NCBI GenBank assembly: GCA_021790115.1
Contig: JAJYIM010000020.1
Coordinates: forward strand, 1-38,384
Reading direction: 5' to 3'
Origin: Actinomycetes bacterium
GTDB taxonomy: Bacteria > Actinomycetota > Thermoleophilia > BMS3ABIN01
Length of the DNA stretch: 38,384 bases
The number at the start of each line of letters is the position of its first letter. Position 1 is the first letter of the stretch. Below, piece after piece: positions 30,692-38,262 of the stretch. The notes beneath the pieces are model-generated. The model had not been told where the DNA came from. It saw nothing but the letters and a program-made list of their open reading frames with translations, and did not search any database. The translations under genes and the position numbers were made by a program.

Positions 30692-31789
30692 TCAGCTCTT
30701 TTGGCGGCGATGAAACTTCCTGACCAGCAGCATAACCGTGAGCGCAAAGAAAACCTCGATCATTGTCTGCCAGAATCTGGCCAGGATGGCGAACGCAGAC
30801 GCCACACCTGATTCGTGGTTAAAAGCAAAGGCAAGGGTGAAGGTGTAAACGCCCTCCCTGACGCCAAGGCCGCTCGGCGAGATAAAGACAAACAGCGCCA
30901 GCAGCCAGGCCAGGGGCGCACTTGCTATGACAACGGGCAAATTGCTGAAGCTGATTACGGTGACGGCCCTTACCAGGGAAAAAAGGCCCAGGCCGGACAA
31001 GGTCAGGGTGAGGCCGTAGTATCCGATAAAGGCGATTACGGTTTTGAAGGGCAGGAATTCTTCGATCGGTTGCCGGCGCCCTTTTTTCAACAGGAAGTTG
31101 GCCACCGCGCCGAAGACCTTTGGATGCAGGCCCATAATCGCAGCCGGCGGGATGAGCAGTATCAGCCAGATGAGCGGCGAGACTCCCCGCAGCGCCGGCC
31201 AGAGCGGCAGAGCGATCGAGACAACAGAGGCGGACGCAGCCGCCAGCAGCGACTGCTCGTAAATCACACTGGTGAAAGAGATCCGCTTGGGAACTCCATA
31301 GGGCTCGATCATCACGACCCGCCCCACGACCATGAGCACGTTTCCGGGAACGTAGCGGGCCAACAATGATTTTGACCAGACAAAGATGCCCGGCAGGAAC
31401 GGCACCCGGTGTCCGAAGCGCTTCAGGATCAGCAGCCAGCCATTGGCCTGGGACAAGTACAGGCTGCTCATAAGGACGAGAGAAGCTGTCATCCAGGGAA
31501 GCTTGAATTGCCAGGAGCGCCCGGTGATTTCTCCCCAGTCCTCGTGGATGGCGCGGCCCAGAAAAAGAAAGACCGCCCCCACCAGAATGGCCTGCGCCGC
31601 CAGGCGCAGGCCATTCTTGCCGTAAGTAAAACCCAGCAGGGTGGCAACGACCACGAGGGGCAGCAGGTCCCACCGGCCGTTGCTGATATTGAAGATGTTG
31701 GCCCAGCCCTGGTCGATCTCGCGCCTGAGCAGCATGCCCAGAAATAGCAAGATTAGGCCGCCCAGCACAACGCGCGCCGTGTGCCGCAA
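30692..31789 (-). CDS. Flippase-like / lysylphosphatidylglycerol synthase TM-type membrane protein
   Basis: 365 residues, about ten hydrophobic segments. The C-terminal half has the LPG_synthase_TM pattern: RYVPGNVLMVVGRVVMIEPYGVPKR, SVIYEQSLLAAASASV and the diagnostic ISPSGLGVREGVYTFTLAF. Members move lipid-linked sugars or aminoacyl lipids across membranes. The catalytic synthase domain of MprF is absent. The N-terminal third (about 1-90) is an extra set of membrane helices. The TTG at 31789 has no ribosome binding site. An AGGAG further upstream (31819-31823) would suit an in-frame ATC at 31810. Confidence 0.85.
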   Translation of the reverse strand: MRHTARVVLGGLILLFLGMLLRREIDQGWANIFNISNGRWDLLPLVVVATLLGFTYGKNGLRLAAQAILVGAVFLFLGRAIHEDWGEITGRSWQFKLPWMTASLVLMSSLYLSQANGWLLILKRFGHRVPFLPGIFVWSKSLLARYVPGNVLMVVGRVVMIEPYGVPKRISFTSVIYEQSLLAAASASVVSIALPLWPALRGVSPLIWLILLIPPAAIMGLHPKVFGAVANFLLKKGRRQPIEEFLPFKTVIAFIGYYGLTLTLSGLGLFSLVRAVTVISFSNLPVVIASAPLAWLLALFVFISPSGLGVREGVYTFTLAFAFNHESGVASAFAILARFWQTMIEVFFALTVMLLVRKFHRRQKS

Positions 31790-31846
31790 CCAGTTCTTGT
31801 TTGTTAGGATTATATCTGCTCCTGAAAGTGGGGTTGCCGGCCGCAG

Positions 31847-31854
31847 AGTATAAT
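31847..31854. promoter_or_regulatory. Overlapping divergent -10 boxes (flippase gene / ddl)
   Basis: The palindrome AGTATAATACT holds TATAAT on the plus strand (31849-31854, toward ddl) and TATACT on the minus strand (31847-31852, toward the flippase gene). The two promoters cannot easily be occupied at once. No good -35 on either side. Confidence 0.4.
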
Positions 31855-31868
31855 ACTAAATTAACCTG

Positions 31869-31891
31869 AAAAAAGCCGCCGTCCGGCGGCT
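31869..31891 (-). terminator. Minus-strand terminator-like hairpin in the ddl leader
   Basis: AGCCGCCG/CGGCGGCT, an 8-bp stem with a 2-base loop, followed on the minus strand by six U. No minus-strand gene ends here, so it would stop antisense transcription leaving ddl, or shape the ddl 5' end, since it sits 7 bases before the ddl start. Confidence 0.6.
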
Positions 31892-31898
31892 GGGCAAT

Positions 31899-32846
31899 TT
31901 GGACGAGACAGATTTAAAAGCAAAACGCGTGGGCGTGCTGATGGGAGGCCTGTCCCGGGAGCGGGAGATCTCGCTCAGGTCCGGCGCCGGCTGTTTGCAG
32001 GCGCTAAAGGCGCTGGGATACGACGCGGCCGGGATTGACGTTGGCCGCGAGGCTGCCGCGCAGCTTGAAAGCGAGCGCATCGAGGTTGCTTTCCTGGCCT
32101 TGCATGGCAGATTTGGCGAGGACGGTGTCATGCAGGGTCTTCTGGAACTGATGGGCATTCCCTATACAGGCTCGCGGGTGCTGGCCAGCGCCCTTTGCAT
32201 GAACAAGGTGCGCACGAAACAGATTGCCGCCTGGCACGGGATACCCACGCCTCATTTTGCGGTTTTTGATTGCAGCGTCGATCCCGGCGCTGCCGCCGCT
32301 GAAGCGGCGGGGCGGCTTGGTTTTCCCGTGATGGTCAAGCCATGCGATGAGGGATCCAGCCTGGGGGTAGCCAAGGTGGATGATCCTGCCTCGCTGGAGG
32401 AAGCTGTTGCCGTTACCTGCCGTGATTACAATGCTGCCCTGGTGGAGGAATTTGTTGCGGGCGATGAGATAACGGTGGGTTTGCTCGAATCGGCCGGCGG
32501 CCTCGATGCGCTGCCGGTGCTGCAACTGAAACCCAAAGCTGATTTTTACGATTTTAACGCAAAATATCACGAGGGAATGACGGAGTTTATCCTGCCGGCA
32601 AGGCTGCCGGACGGGATTACCAGCCGCGCCCAGCAGCTGGCCAAACAGGTTCACCGGGCCATGGGATGCCGCGGCTTTAGCAGGGTTGACTTTATGATCG
32701 GGCCCGGCGGAGCGCCGCAGCTGACTGAGATAAATACCATTCCCGGCATGACCGATACTTCTGACCTGCCGGCCGCCGCCGCCGCCGCCGGCATCGGTTA
32801 TGAAGAGTTGGTGAGACGGATGCTGCTGACGGCGCTGTTGCCGTAG
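31899..32846 (+). CDS. ddl: D-alanine--D-alanine ligase
   Basis: ATP-grasp enzyme that makes the D-Ala-D-Ala end of peptidoglycan. 315 residues: RVGVLMGGLSREREISLRSG, FLALHGRFGEDGVMQGLLELMGIPYTGS, VMVKPCDEGSSLGVAKV, DFYDFNAKYHEGMTEFILPA, SRVDFMIGPGGAPQLTEINTIPGMTDTSDLPAAA. The catalytic Glu, Ser and Arg positions are in place. The Tyr of NAKYHEGMTEF suggests the D-Ala-D-Ala rather than D-Ala-D-lactate type. The TTG start at 31899 has only a weak ribosome binding site and lies just after the terminator-like hairpin. Confidence 0.95.
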   Translation: MDETDLKAKRVGVLMGGLSREREISLRSGAGCLQALKALGYDAAGIDVGREAAAQLESERIEVAFLALHGRFGEDGVMQGLLELMGIPYTGSRVLASALCMNKVRTKQIAAWHGIPTPHFAVFDCSVDPGAAAAEAAGRLGFPVMVKPCDEGSSLGVAKVDDPASLEEAVAVTCRDYNAALVEEFVAGDEITVGLLESAGGLDALPVLQLKPKADFYDFNAKYHEGMTEFILPARLPDGITSRAQQLAKQVHRAMGCRGFSRVDFMIGPGGAPQLTEINTIPGMTDTSDLPAAAAAAGIGYEELVRRMLLTALLP

Positions 32847-32877
32847 CCCTTTGCGTTTGCGGCTTTCACCTCTTGAG

Positions 32878-32914
32878 CCGTAGCAGAATGAGCCTTTTTG
32901 AGAAAGATTCTTAG
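32878..32914. repeat. Right-end fragment of a family A element (copy 5)
   Basis: GTAGCAGAATGAGCC then TTTTTGAGAAAGATTCTTA, the outer right end of the family. The final TTA is, on the minus strand, the TAA stop codon of the FlgM-like gene. Confidence 0.65.
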
Positions 32915-33099
32915 GATTGGCCCTTAAGCAAGGCCGCGTCCAGGCGGGCTTCCTCCAGAATTTCTGCCGCCACCAGCTTTGAGTTAACGAGGTAGCGTTG
33001 ATTTTCGATTGATTTTCTCAGCTGCCGCAATCTCTGCTCCCGCAGCCGGCGGCCCTGCGGCGCCAGTTCTTGCATGTGGATGGTAGGCATCAGATTCAC
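32911..33099 (-). CDS. FlgM-like (anti-sigma-28 type) small protein
   Basis: 62 residues: MNLMPTIHMQELAPQGRRLREQRLRQLRKSIENQRYLVNSKLVAAEILEEARLDAALLKGQS. The segment RQLRKSIENQRYLVNSKLVAAEILEEARL fits the C-terminal FlgM pattern, in which a basic helix is followed by I-x-n-x-x-Y-x-V-x-s-x-x-V-A-x-x-I-L. FlgM binds and blocks the flagellar sigma factor. No flagellar gene is nearby, so a different sigma partner or a remnant is possible. Start GTG at 33099 or ATG at 33090; neither has a clear ribosome binding site. The stop codon is supplied by a repeat end. Confidence 0.6.
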   Translation of the reverse strand: MNLMPTIHMQELAPQGRRLREQRLRQLRKSIENQRYLVNSKLVAAEILEEARLDAALLKGQS

Positions 33100-33240
33100 T
33101 TTGAAGTCAAGGAGCCCGATCCGTTGTTGGCTATTTCCGCTGGCTCTCTTATTAACATTATCGGATGCTCCAGGTCACAAGTTGAGCCGGCAGGCGAACC
33201 CTTGAGTCCCTTGGCGCTATACCTGAATACAGATACAATT

Positions 33241-33312
33241 AAGAATCTATCTCAAAAGGCATCTTCTGCTGCGGCCGGCCTCGCTGCGAACAGCCTTTTG
33301 AGATAGATTTAA
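33241..33312. repeat. Short family A element with matched ends (copy 6)
   Basis: TAAGAATCTATCTCAAAAGGC at the left and GCCTTTTGAGATAGATTTA at the right pair over about 19 bases. The centre is CATCTTCTGCTGCGGCCGGCC. This is the cleanest short form. It lies 30 bases before the TIM-barrel isomerase start. Confidence 0.9.
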
Positions 33313-33341
33313 ACTAATTTTACAAAAGTGAGTGGATACAA

Positions 33342-34073
33342 ATGGGAAAACTTAATTTTGGCGGCCAGGCAGCCGGCCTCGATGGCGTGGCCTTCCTGGC
33401 CGGGCATGGGTTTGATTTCGCCGACCTGAACCTGAACGAGATTGACAAGGTTAGGCGCGAGCAGCGCCAGATTTTAAAAGCGGCCCGGAAAGCCGGCATG
33501 TTTTTTGTTGCTCACGGGCCGGATCTTCGCGTTGATGATCCGGAAGGGCTTGCCAGAATTGCGGCGGCGGTCAGGTACGCAGCCGTCTTTAAGCCGCGGA
33601 CGATCACCATCCACCCCATTCTGGTGCCAGAGTCGAATACTCCTGAATCAATTGAGGTAAAGCTGCGGGAAATTGGCCGCCTGCAGGAGCTGGCAGGCAG
33701 TTATGGCTCCCGGATTGCCTGCGAAAACACGGCGGAAGAGGCTGCCGACATGCAGGTGCTGCTGAGGGCGCTGCCGGAGGTGATGCTCACCGTGGACATC
33801 GGCCACAGTGAGCTCCTCAGTGTGAAAAACAAGTCGCTGGATTTTATCAACAGCTACCCGGACAGGATCGGTCACGTTCACATTCATGACAACGTTGGCG
33901 GCGACACGTATTATGAGGATCTGCACCTGCCGCTGGGAGAAGGCAGGATCGACTTTGCTCCCATCATCAAGGTTTTAAAAGCGCTATCCCAGGAAGTGAC
34001 AATTACGTTTGAGATGCCGCGGCAGAAGGCTTATGAGGGCCTTCTCTGGCTTCGCGACCGCGGACTGACCTGA
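33342..34073 (+). CDS. Xylose isomerase-like TIM-barrel protein (sugar phosphate isomerase/epimerase family)
   Basis: 243 residues. Metal-binding elements of the AP-endonuclease 2 / sugar isomerase superfamily appear in order: FFVAHGPDLRVDDPEG, RTITIHPILVPES, SRIACENTAEE, VMLTVDIGHSELL, IGHVHIHDNVGGDTYYEDLHLPLGEGRIDF and EVTITFEMPRQKAYEGLLWLRD. The Glu/Asp/His/His/Glu metal ligands are present. The substrate cannot be assigned; DNA endonuclease IV activity is unlikely because the lengths and loops differ. No operon partner is seen. Confidence 0.85.
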   Translation: MGKLNFGGQAAGLDGVAFLAGHGFDFADLNLNEIDKVRREQRQILKAARKAGMFFVAHGPDLRVDDPEGLARIAAAVRYAAVFKPRTITIHPILVPESNTPESIEVKLREIGRLQELAGSYGSRIACENTAEEAADMQVLLRALPEVMLTVDIGHSELLSVKNKSLDFINSYPDRIGHVHIHDNVGGDTYYEDLHLPLGEGRIDFAPIIKVLKALSQEVTITFEMPRQKAYEGLLWLRDRGLT

Positions 34074-34109
34074 CGTGCGCAGTGTGGCGGTGATCACCCC
34101 GGTTTTTCC

Positions 34110-34144
34110 TTGCCGCAGCAGAATATGCCTTTGGGAACAGGCAT
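34110..34144. repeat. Degenerate right-end fragment of family A (copy 7)
   Basis: GCCGCAGCAGAATATGCCTTT then GGGAACAGGCAT. The inner part matches the family, while the outer end has been replaced by a new small hairpin, GCCT-ttgggaac-AGGC. Confidence 0.55.
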
Positions 34145-34150
34145 CAAGCC

Positions 34151-34179
34151 TTGTAGCGTCCAATTCCGAGGTCTACAAT
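34151..34179 (+). promoter_or_regulatory. Probable promoter of the two-component genes
   Basis: TTGTAG (34151-34156), 17 bases, TACAAT (34174-34179). The two boxes are also an inverted repeat (TTGTAG/CTACAA). About 75 bases before the response regulator start. Confidence 0.45.
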
Positions 34180-34252
34180 CTAAATATAAATATGCAGGCT
34201 TGTTTTTATAGGGCCCAGCGTTGGTCATGGCTGGCTCACAGGAGGTAATCAT

Positions 34253-34963
34253 TTGAGCGAAAGCAGTGTTTCCAGGATTCTTCTGGTTGACGACGAGGAA
34301 GCGATCCAGAAATTGCTTACGTATCCAATGGAGAAAGAGGGGTATCAAATTGTCCAGGCCCGCGACGGCGAGGAAGCGCTGGAGAAATTTCATCAGCAGC
34401 AGTTTGATCTGGTCGTGCTCGATATCATGCTTCCAGGCATCAGCGGCATCGATGTCTGCCGGGTGATCAGAGCAGAGAGCACCGTTCCGATAATCATGCT
34501 CACTGCCAAGTCCGATGAATTTGACAAAGTGCTGGGGCTTGAGATTGGCGCCGATGATTACATCACCAAGCCTTTTAGCATCAGGGAGTTCCGCAGCCGG
34601 GTAAAGGCGCAGTTGCGCCGGGCCCAGATGGTGGGAAAGCCTGCCGAGCTGGCGAAGGAGATTGTCGACCTGGATAAGCTGCGCATCGATTTTCCCAAGC
34701 GGAATGTTTATGTCGGCGATGAGAAAATTGACTTGACTTACAAGGAGTTTGAGCTGCTTAAGACACTGGTTGGTCATCCCGGGCGGGTGTTTGGCAGGGA
34801 GGTATTGCTTCAGCTGGTCTGGGGAGATGCCGATTTTAGAGACCCGCGGACTGTGGACGTGCACATCCGGCACCTGCGGGAGAAGATCGAACCTGACCCG
34901 CACGATCCCGAGTATATTTTTACCGTCAGGGGTGCGGGCTACAAGTTCAGGGATATTCAGTAA
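34253..34963 (+). CDS. OmpR/PhoB-family response regulator
   Basis: 236 residues. The receiver domain (1-120) has the acidic pair Asp13-Asp14 (LLVDDEE), phospho-acceptor Asp57 (FDLVVLDIMLPG), the conserved Thr in MLTAKSDEFDK and the Lys in DYITKPFS. The winged-helix effector domain (about 135-235) shows KRNVYVGDEKIDLTYKEFELLKTLVGHPGRVFGREVLLQLVW and RTVDVHIRHLREKIEPDPHDPEYIFTVRGAGYKF. It starts with TTG at 34253 after ACAGGAGGT. The cognate kinase follows after 44 bases. The likely output is phosphate or envelope-stress genes, including htrA. Confidence 0.96.
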   Translation: MSESSVSRILLVDDEEAIQKLLTYPMEKEGYQIVQARDGEEALEKFHQQQFDLVVLDIMLPGISGIDVCRVIRAESTVPIIMLTAKSDEFDKVLGLEIGADDYITKPFSIREFRSRVKAQLRRAQMVGKPAELAKEIVDLDKLRIDFPKRNVYVGDEKIDLTYKEFELLKTLVGHPGRVFGREVLLQLVWGDADFRDPRTVDVHIRHLREKIEPDPHDPEYIFTVRGAGYKFRDIQ

Positions 34964-35007
34964 GCAGGGGCGCAGCACGCCGCGCCCCAGTTCCTCCGGA
35001 AATAAAT

Positions 35008-36786
35008 ATGTTTCTTTTAAACAAAATCCGGCTCAGCATCGCCGTCCGTCTCAGTCTCATCTTTTCGCTTGTGTTTGTGATGGTTGTAGTGATTATTTAC
35101 CTGTCCGTGGTTCCTCAGCTCCAGAACAACCTCACCAATCAGAAAAAGACGGACGTGGGCAAGTACGCCAGCCTGTTTTCAGAGAGCTTCCTGGCGGCTC
35201 AGAACCAGGGCGCTTCGCCGGTTTACCTGGACCTGCTGACGCAGGAATATGCGGAAAAGGCCGACGCCCGCATCCTTTTCATGGACGGCGCCGGCAATCT
35301 GCTGGCGGACTCGCTTAAGGGGCAGGCGTATAATCCTACCGACTATTCCATTGCCAAGAGCGCTATCTACGAGCGCAGCCCCCTGACTAACGTCGTCAAC
35401 TTAAGCGACGGCAGACAGTACGCCATGTCGGCGGTGCCGGTGGCCAGCGGCACCCGCGTCGTCGGCGTTATTGTTGTCTCGCAGTCTATGAGCGGAGTGG
35501 AATCGGCCGTCTCGCTGGTGCAGCGGCTGCTGGCGGTGGCGGCCGGGCTGGCGCTGGTGCTGGCGCTGATGGCTGTTTACCTCGTCTCCCATTTCCTGGC
35601 GCGGCGGGTCCGGGGCATAGAAGCCGGCGCGCTGCAGATAGCCCAGGGTGATTTTGCCACCAAGGTGCCGGTCAAGTCGCAGGATGAGCTGGGGCAGCTG
35701 GCGGGCGCTTTCAATGAAATGGGCGACAAGCTGGGCTCGGCTTTCGGGCGGATAGATGTGGAGAAACGGCGGGCCAAGCTGTTGCTCGATGATCTTAGCG
35801 AGGGTGTCATTGGCATTGATACGGCCGGCTCGGTGATCGTTGCCAACCCGGCCGCGGAGCAGCTTCTGGGCAAGGAGATCAGGCCGCCGGCGCCGCTCGG
35901 CGAGTGCGTTCCCAAAGAAATCTTCGATCTCTGGGACTCGATGAGCGTCTCGAGCCCGCAACGGGAAGATACATTCATGCTGGGGGGGGAGCAGGCGCTG
36001 GCGGTGCGCAGCTCCTTCCTCTCTGATCAGGCAGAGCTGTCCTCGCTGCTGGTAATCAGGGATGTAAGTCAGGAAGTGAAGCTGGAGCGCTCGCGCCGCG
36101 ACTTCATTGCCAATGCCTCGCATGAGTTAAAGACCCCGCTGTTCTCATTGGGTGGATTCCTTGAGATCCTTCAGGATGAAGAGGTCGAAGAGCGCACCAA
36201 GAAAGAATTTGTCGCCACCATGCGGGAGCAGGTTGACAGGCTCGCCGGCCTGGCTCGTGATTTGCTGGACCTCTCCCGGATGGATTCAGGAGCGATGAGC
36301 GTTCAGGCCAGCCGGGTGGAGATTAAGGAAGTCATCGATTCCGTGGCGAGAGAATTTGCCGCCCAGCAGGTAAATAGCGATTCCCGCGTCGATACGGAAG
36401 ACCTGCCTGCGGATCTGGCGGCAATCTGCGACCGGGACCGGACGGCTCAGCTTGTCCGGATTCTGCTGGACAATGCGCTTAAATATTCTCCGCCGCATTC
36501 AACGGTGATGGTGCGGGGCGACGGTAACGGGGATGCGGTCAGCTTCACGGTCGCCAACCAGGGTCCCGGGATTCCCAGGGAGGAATTGCCCCGTGTTTTC
36601 GAGCGGTTTTACCGCGGCCGCAGCGCCGGGCGCGTGAGGGGAACCGGGCTCGGCCTCTCCATTGCCTACGAGATTACCAAGTTGATGAATGGTAACATCG
36701 TGGCAGAATGCGCAGACGACGGCACTGCTTTTACGGTTACCCTGCCGGCCAATGGCTCCGCGGCGCGGCCTGGCGCCCCACGATAG
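35008..36786 (+). CDS. Membrane sensor histidine kinase (PhoR/ResE-like)
   Basis: 592 residues. Membrane helix at about 12-35; an outer sensor domain (about 36-165) of the single-Cache-like type (YASLFSESFLAAQNQGASPVYLDLLTQEYAEKADARILFMDGAGNLLADSL); a second helix at about 172-195; HAMP (about 195-248); PAS-like domain (about 258-355, LLLDDLSEGVIGIDTAGSVIVANPAAEQLLG). The HisKA box RRDFIANASHELKTPLFSLGGFLEIL has phospho-acceptor His372. The ATPase domain has DNALKYSPP, VANQGPGIPREELPRVFERFYRG and RGTGLGLSIAYEITKLM. Partner of the upstream regulator. The physical signal is unknown. Confidence 0.95.
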   Translation: MFLLNKIRLSIAVRLSLIFSLVFVMVVVIIYLSVVPQLQNNLTNQKKTDVGKYASLFSESFLAAQNQGASPVYLDLLTQEYAEKADARILFMDGAGNLLADSLKGQAYNPTDYSIAKSAIYERSPLTNVVNLSDGRQYAMSAVPVASGTRVVGVIVVSQSMSGVESAVSLVQRLLAVAAGLALVLALMAVYLVSHFLARRVRGIEAGALQIAQGDFATKVPVKSQDELGQLAGAFNEMGDKLGSAFGRIDVEKRRAKLLLDDLSEGVIGIDTAGSVIVANPAAEQLLGKEIRPPAPLGECVPKEIFDLWDSMSVSSPQREDTFMLGGEQALAVRSSFLSDQAELSSLLVIRDVSQEVKLERSRRDFIANASHELKTPLFSLGGFLEILQDEEVEERTKKEFVATMREQVDRLAGLARDLLDLSRMDSGAMSVQASRVEIKEVIDSVAREFAAQQVNSDSRVDTEDLPADLAAICDRDRTAQLVRILLDNALKYSPPHSTVMVRGDGNGDAVSFTVANQGPGIPREELPRVFERFYRGRSAGRVRGTGLGLSIAYEITKLMNGNIVAECADDGTAFTVTLPANGSAARPGAPR

Positions 36787-36854
36787 ATATCACGCGTTAA
36801 AGCCCGGCTTACCAGCACTCTTCCTCTTGTTGACAAGCCTTAAAGCCATGTCAA

Positions 36855-36880
36855 CTTAACATTTCTTAACTTCTCTTAAC
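36855..36880 (+). promoter_or_regulatory. Three direct repeats, probable response-regulator site before htrA
   Basis: CTTAAC occurs at 36855, 36865 and 36875, exactly 10 bp apart on one face of the helix, and ends 10 bp before the htrA -35 box. OmpR/PhoB-family regulators bind such tandem half-sites as dimers. The upstream genes encode one. Confidence 0.6.
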
Positions 36881-36890
36881 CGGTTCTATA

Positions 36891-36918
36891 TTGGACTTTA
36901 TCCTGAAGCGGGTATAAT
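36891..36918 (+). promoter_or_regulatory. htrA promoter
   Basis: TTGGAC (36891-36896), 16 bases, TATAAT (36913-36918), about 20 bases before the htrA ATG. The leader is very short and has no ribosome binding site. Confidence 0.7.
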
Positions 36919-36939
36919 GGTTACAGTCAAGCTTCAGCG

Positions 36940-38184
36940 ATGAACAAAAAGGAGCCCTCTGGCGCTCCGGTTTTTGATATAAATACCATTTATGAAAGTA
37001 TGAAAGACAAGCTTCTCAGTTTGATAAATAATACGGCAGCCGGGGTTGCCGGAGCGGCAATATTATTGCTGCTTGCTTTTGCCCTTCACATTGGTGGCCT
37101 CGGCAACGAGCCGGCCAGTCAGCCCCAGGCGACGCAGGCGACGGCCACGGCGCCACAAGAGTTTACTCAGGCCCCGGCTCCTGCCGGAGCGGCCATGACT
37201 CCGGAGCAAATTTTCCAGAAGTATGGCGACTCTGCTGTGGAGATCGATTCCACCTTCCAGAGCCAGGGCGGCGGTTTCTTCAACATGGGCCAGCAGCCGG
37301 CAGAGCAGGGAATCGGCTCCGGTTTTGTGGTGTCGAAAGATGGTTACATCCTTACTGATGCCCACGTGGTGGCAAATAGTGGTTCCCAGACAGGCGGGCC
37401 GGCGGGAAAGGCCGCCAAGGTTCAGATCAAGTTTCGTGACGGCAAGACGGTCCAGGCGCAGGTTGTCGGTTATGACCTGACAAGCAGCGATGTCGCCCTG
37501 CTCAAGGTTGATCCCAAGGGGCTCAACCTGGTCCCCGCAGTTTTGGGTGATTCAGACAAGGTGCAGGTGGGCGAGCCGGTGGTTGCCATCGGCAGTCCCT
37601 TTGGTGTTTACTCAAGCTCATTGACGGCCGGGGTGGTGAGTGCCGTTAACCGCACGGTTGAGTCGCCCGAGCAGGGTTTTACCATCAATAACGCCATCCA
37701 GACCGACGCCGCTATCAACCGTGGCAACAGCGGCGGGCCGCTGTTTAATTCCCAGGGACAGGTTATCGGCTTAAACGAGCAGATCGCCACCACCAGCGGC
37801 GGCTCTGAAGGCGTAGGCTTTGCCGTACCCATCAACATCGCCAAAAAGGTCGAGGCTCAGATTATCAAGACGGGCCAGGTGCAGTACGCATTCATGGGAG
37901 TTGTGGGCCAGACAGTGGATTCGGATCTGGCCAAGACGCAGAGGCTTTCCGTGGACCATGGGGCGCTGCTTACCGAGGTGCAATCGGGAAGCCCTGCTGA
38001 AAAAGCAGGCCTCAAGCAAGGCGACGTCATTACGGCAATTGATGGCCAGAATATGAACACCATGGAGGATGTCACCGCATACCTGGTGCAGAAGAAGCCC
38101 GGCGACAAAATCAAGGTGACTTATACGCGCGGCAAGGATTCGCATGATGCAAACCTCCAGCTTGGCCAAAGGCCAACTAGTTAA
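36940..38184 (+). CDS. htrA: HtrA/DegP-type membrane-anchored serine protease with PDZ domain
   Basis: 414 residues. A cytosolic start is followed by one membrane anchor (about 34-52, AAGVAGAAILLLLAFALHIGG), a Pro/Ala/Thr-rich linker, and a trypsin-like domain with triad His142 (ILTDAHVV), Asp184 (SSDVALLKVD) and Ser264 (NRGNSGGPLFN). One PDZ domain (about 315-410) carries VQSGSPAEKAGLKQGDVITAIDGQNM. It degrades or refolds damaged envelope proteins. It lies 153 bp after the histidine kinase gene and has its own promoter with likely regulator sites. Complete. Confidence 0.96.
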   Translation: MNKKEPSGAPVFDINTIYESMKDKLLSLINNTAAGVAGAAILLLLAFALHIGGLGNEPASQPQATQATATAPQEFTQAPAPAGAAMTPEQIFQKYGDSAVEIDSTFQSQGGGFFNMGQQPAEQGIGSGFVVSKDGYILTDAHVVANSGSQTGGPAGKAAKVQIKFRDGKTVQAQVVGYDLTSSDVALLKVDPKGLNLVPAVLGDSDKVQVGEPVVAIGSPFGVYSSSLTAGVVSAVNRTVESPEQGFTINNAIQTDAAINRGNSGGPLFNSQGQVIGLNEQIATTSGGSEGVGFAVPINIAKKVEAQIIKTGQVQYAFMGVVGQTVDSDLAKTQRLSVDHGALLTEVQSGSPAEKAGLKQGDVITAIDGQNMNTMEDVTAYLVQKKPGDKIKVTYTRGKDSHDANLQLGQRPTS

Positions 38185-38262
38185 TCAGCACATAACAGAA
38201 GGAAGCCAAAGCAGAGCCTATCCAGAAAATTCTTAGAGCCTGCCCCCATTGGCTCTTAGAAT

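Noticed and set aside
33070-33306. 78-codon plus-strand frame over the FlgM-like gene and a repeat
   Set aside because: It runs into a family A repeat and shows no domain pattern.
34094-34978. 294-codon frame opposite the response regulator
   Set aside because: It is a mirror of a fully conserved receiver and winged-helix protein with a good ribosome binding site.
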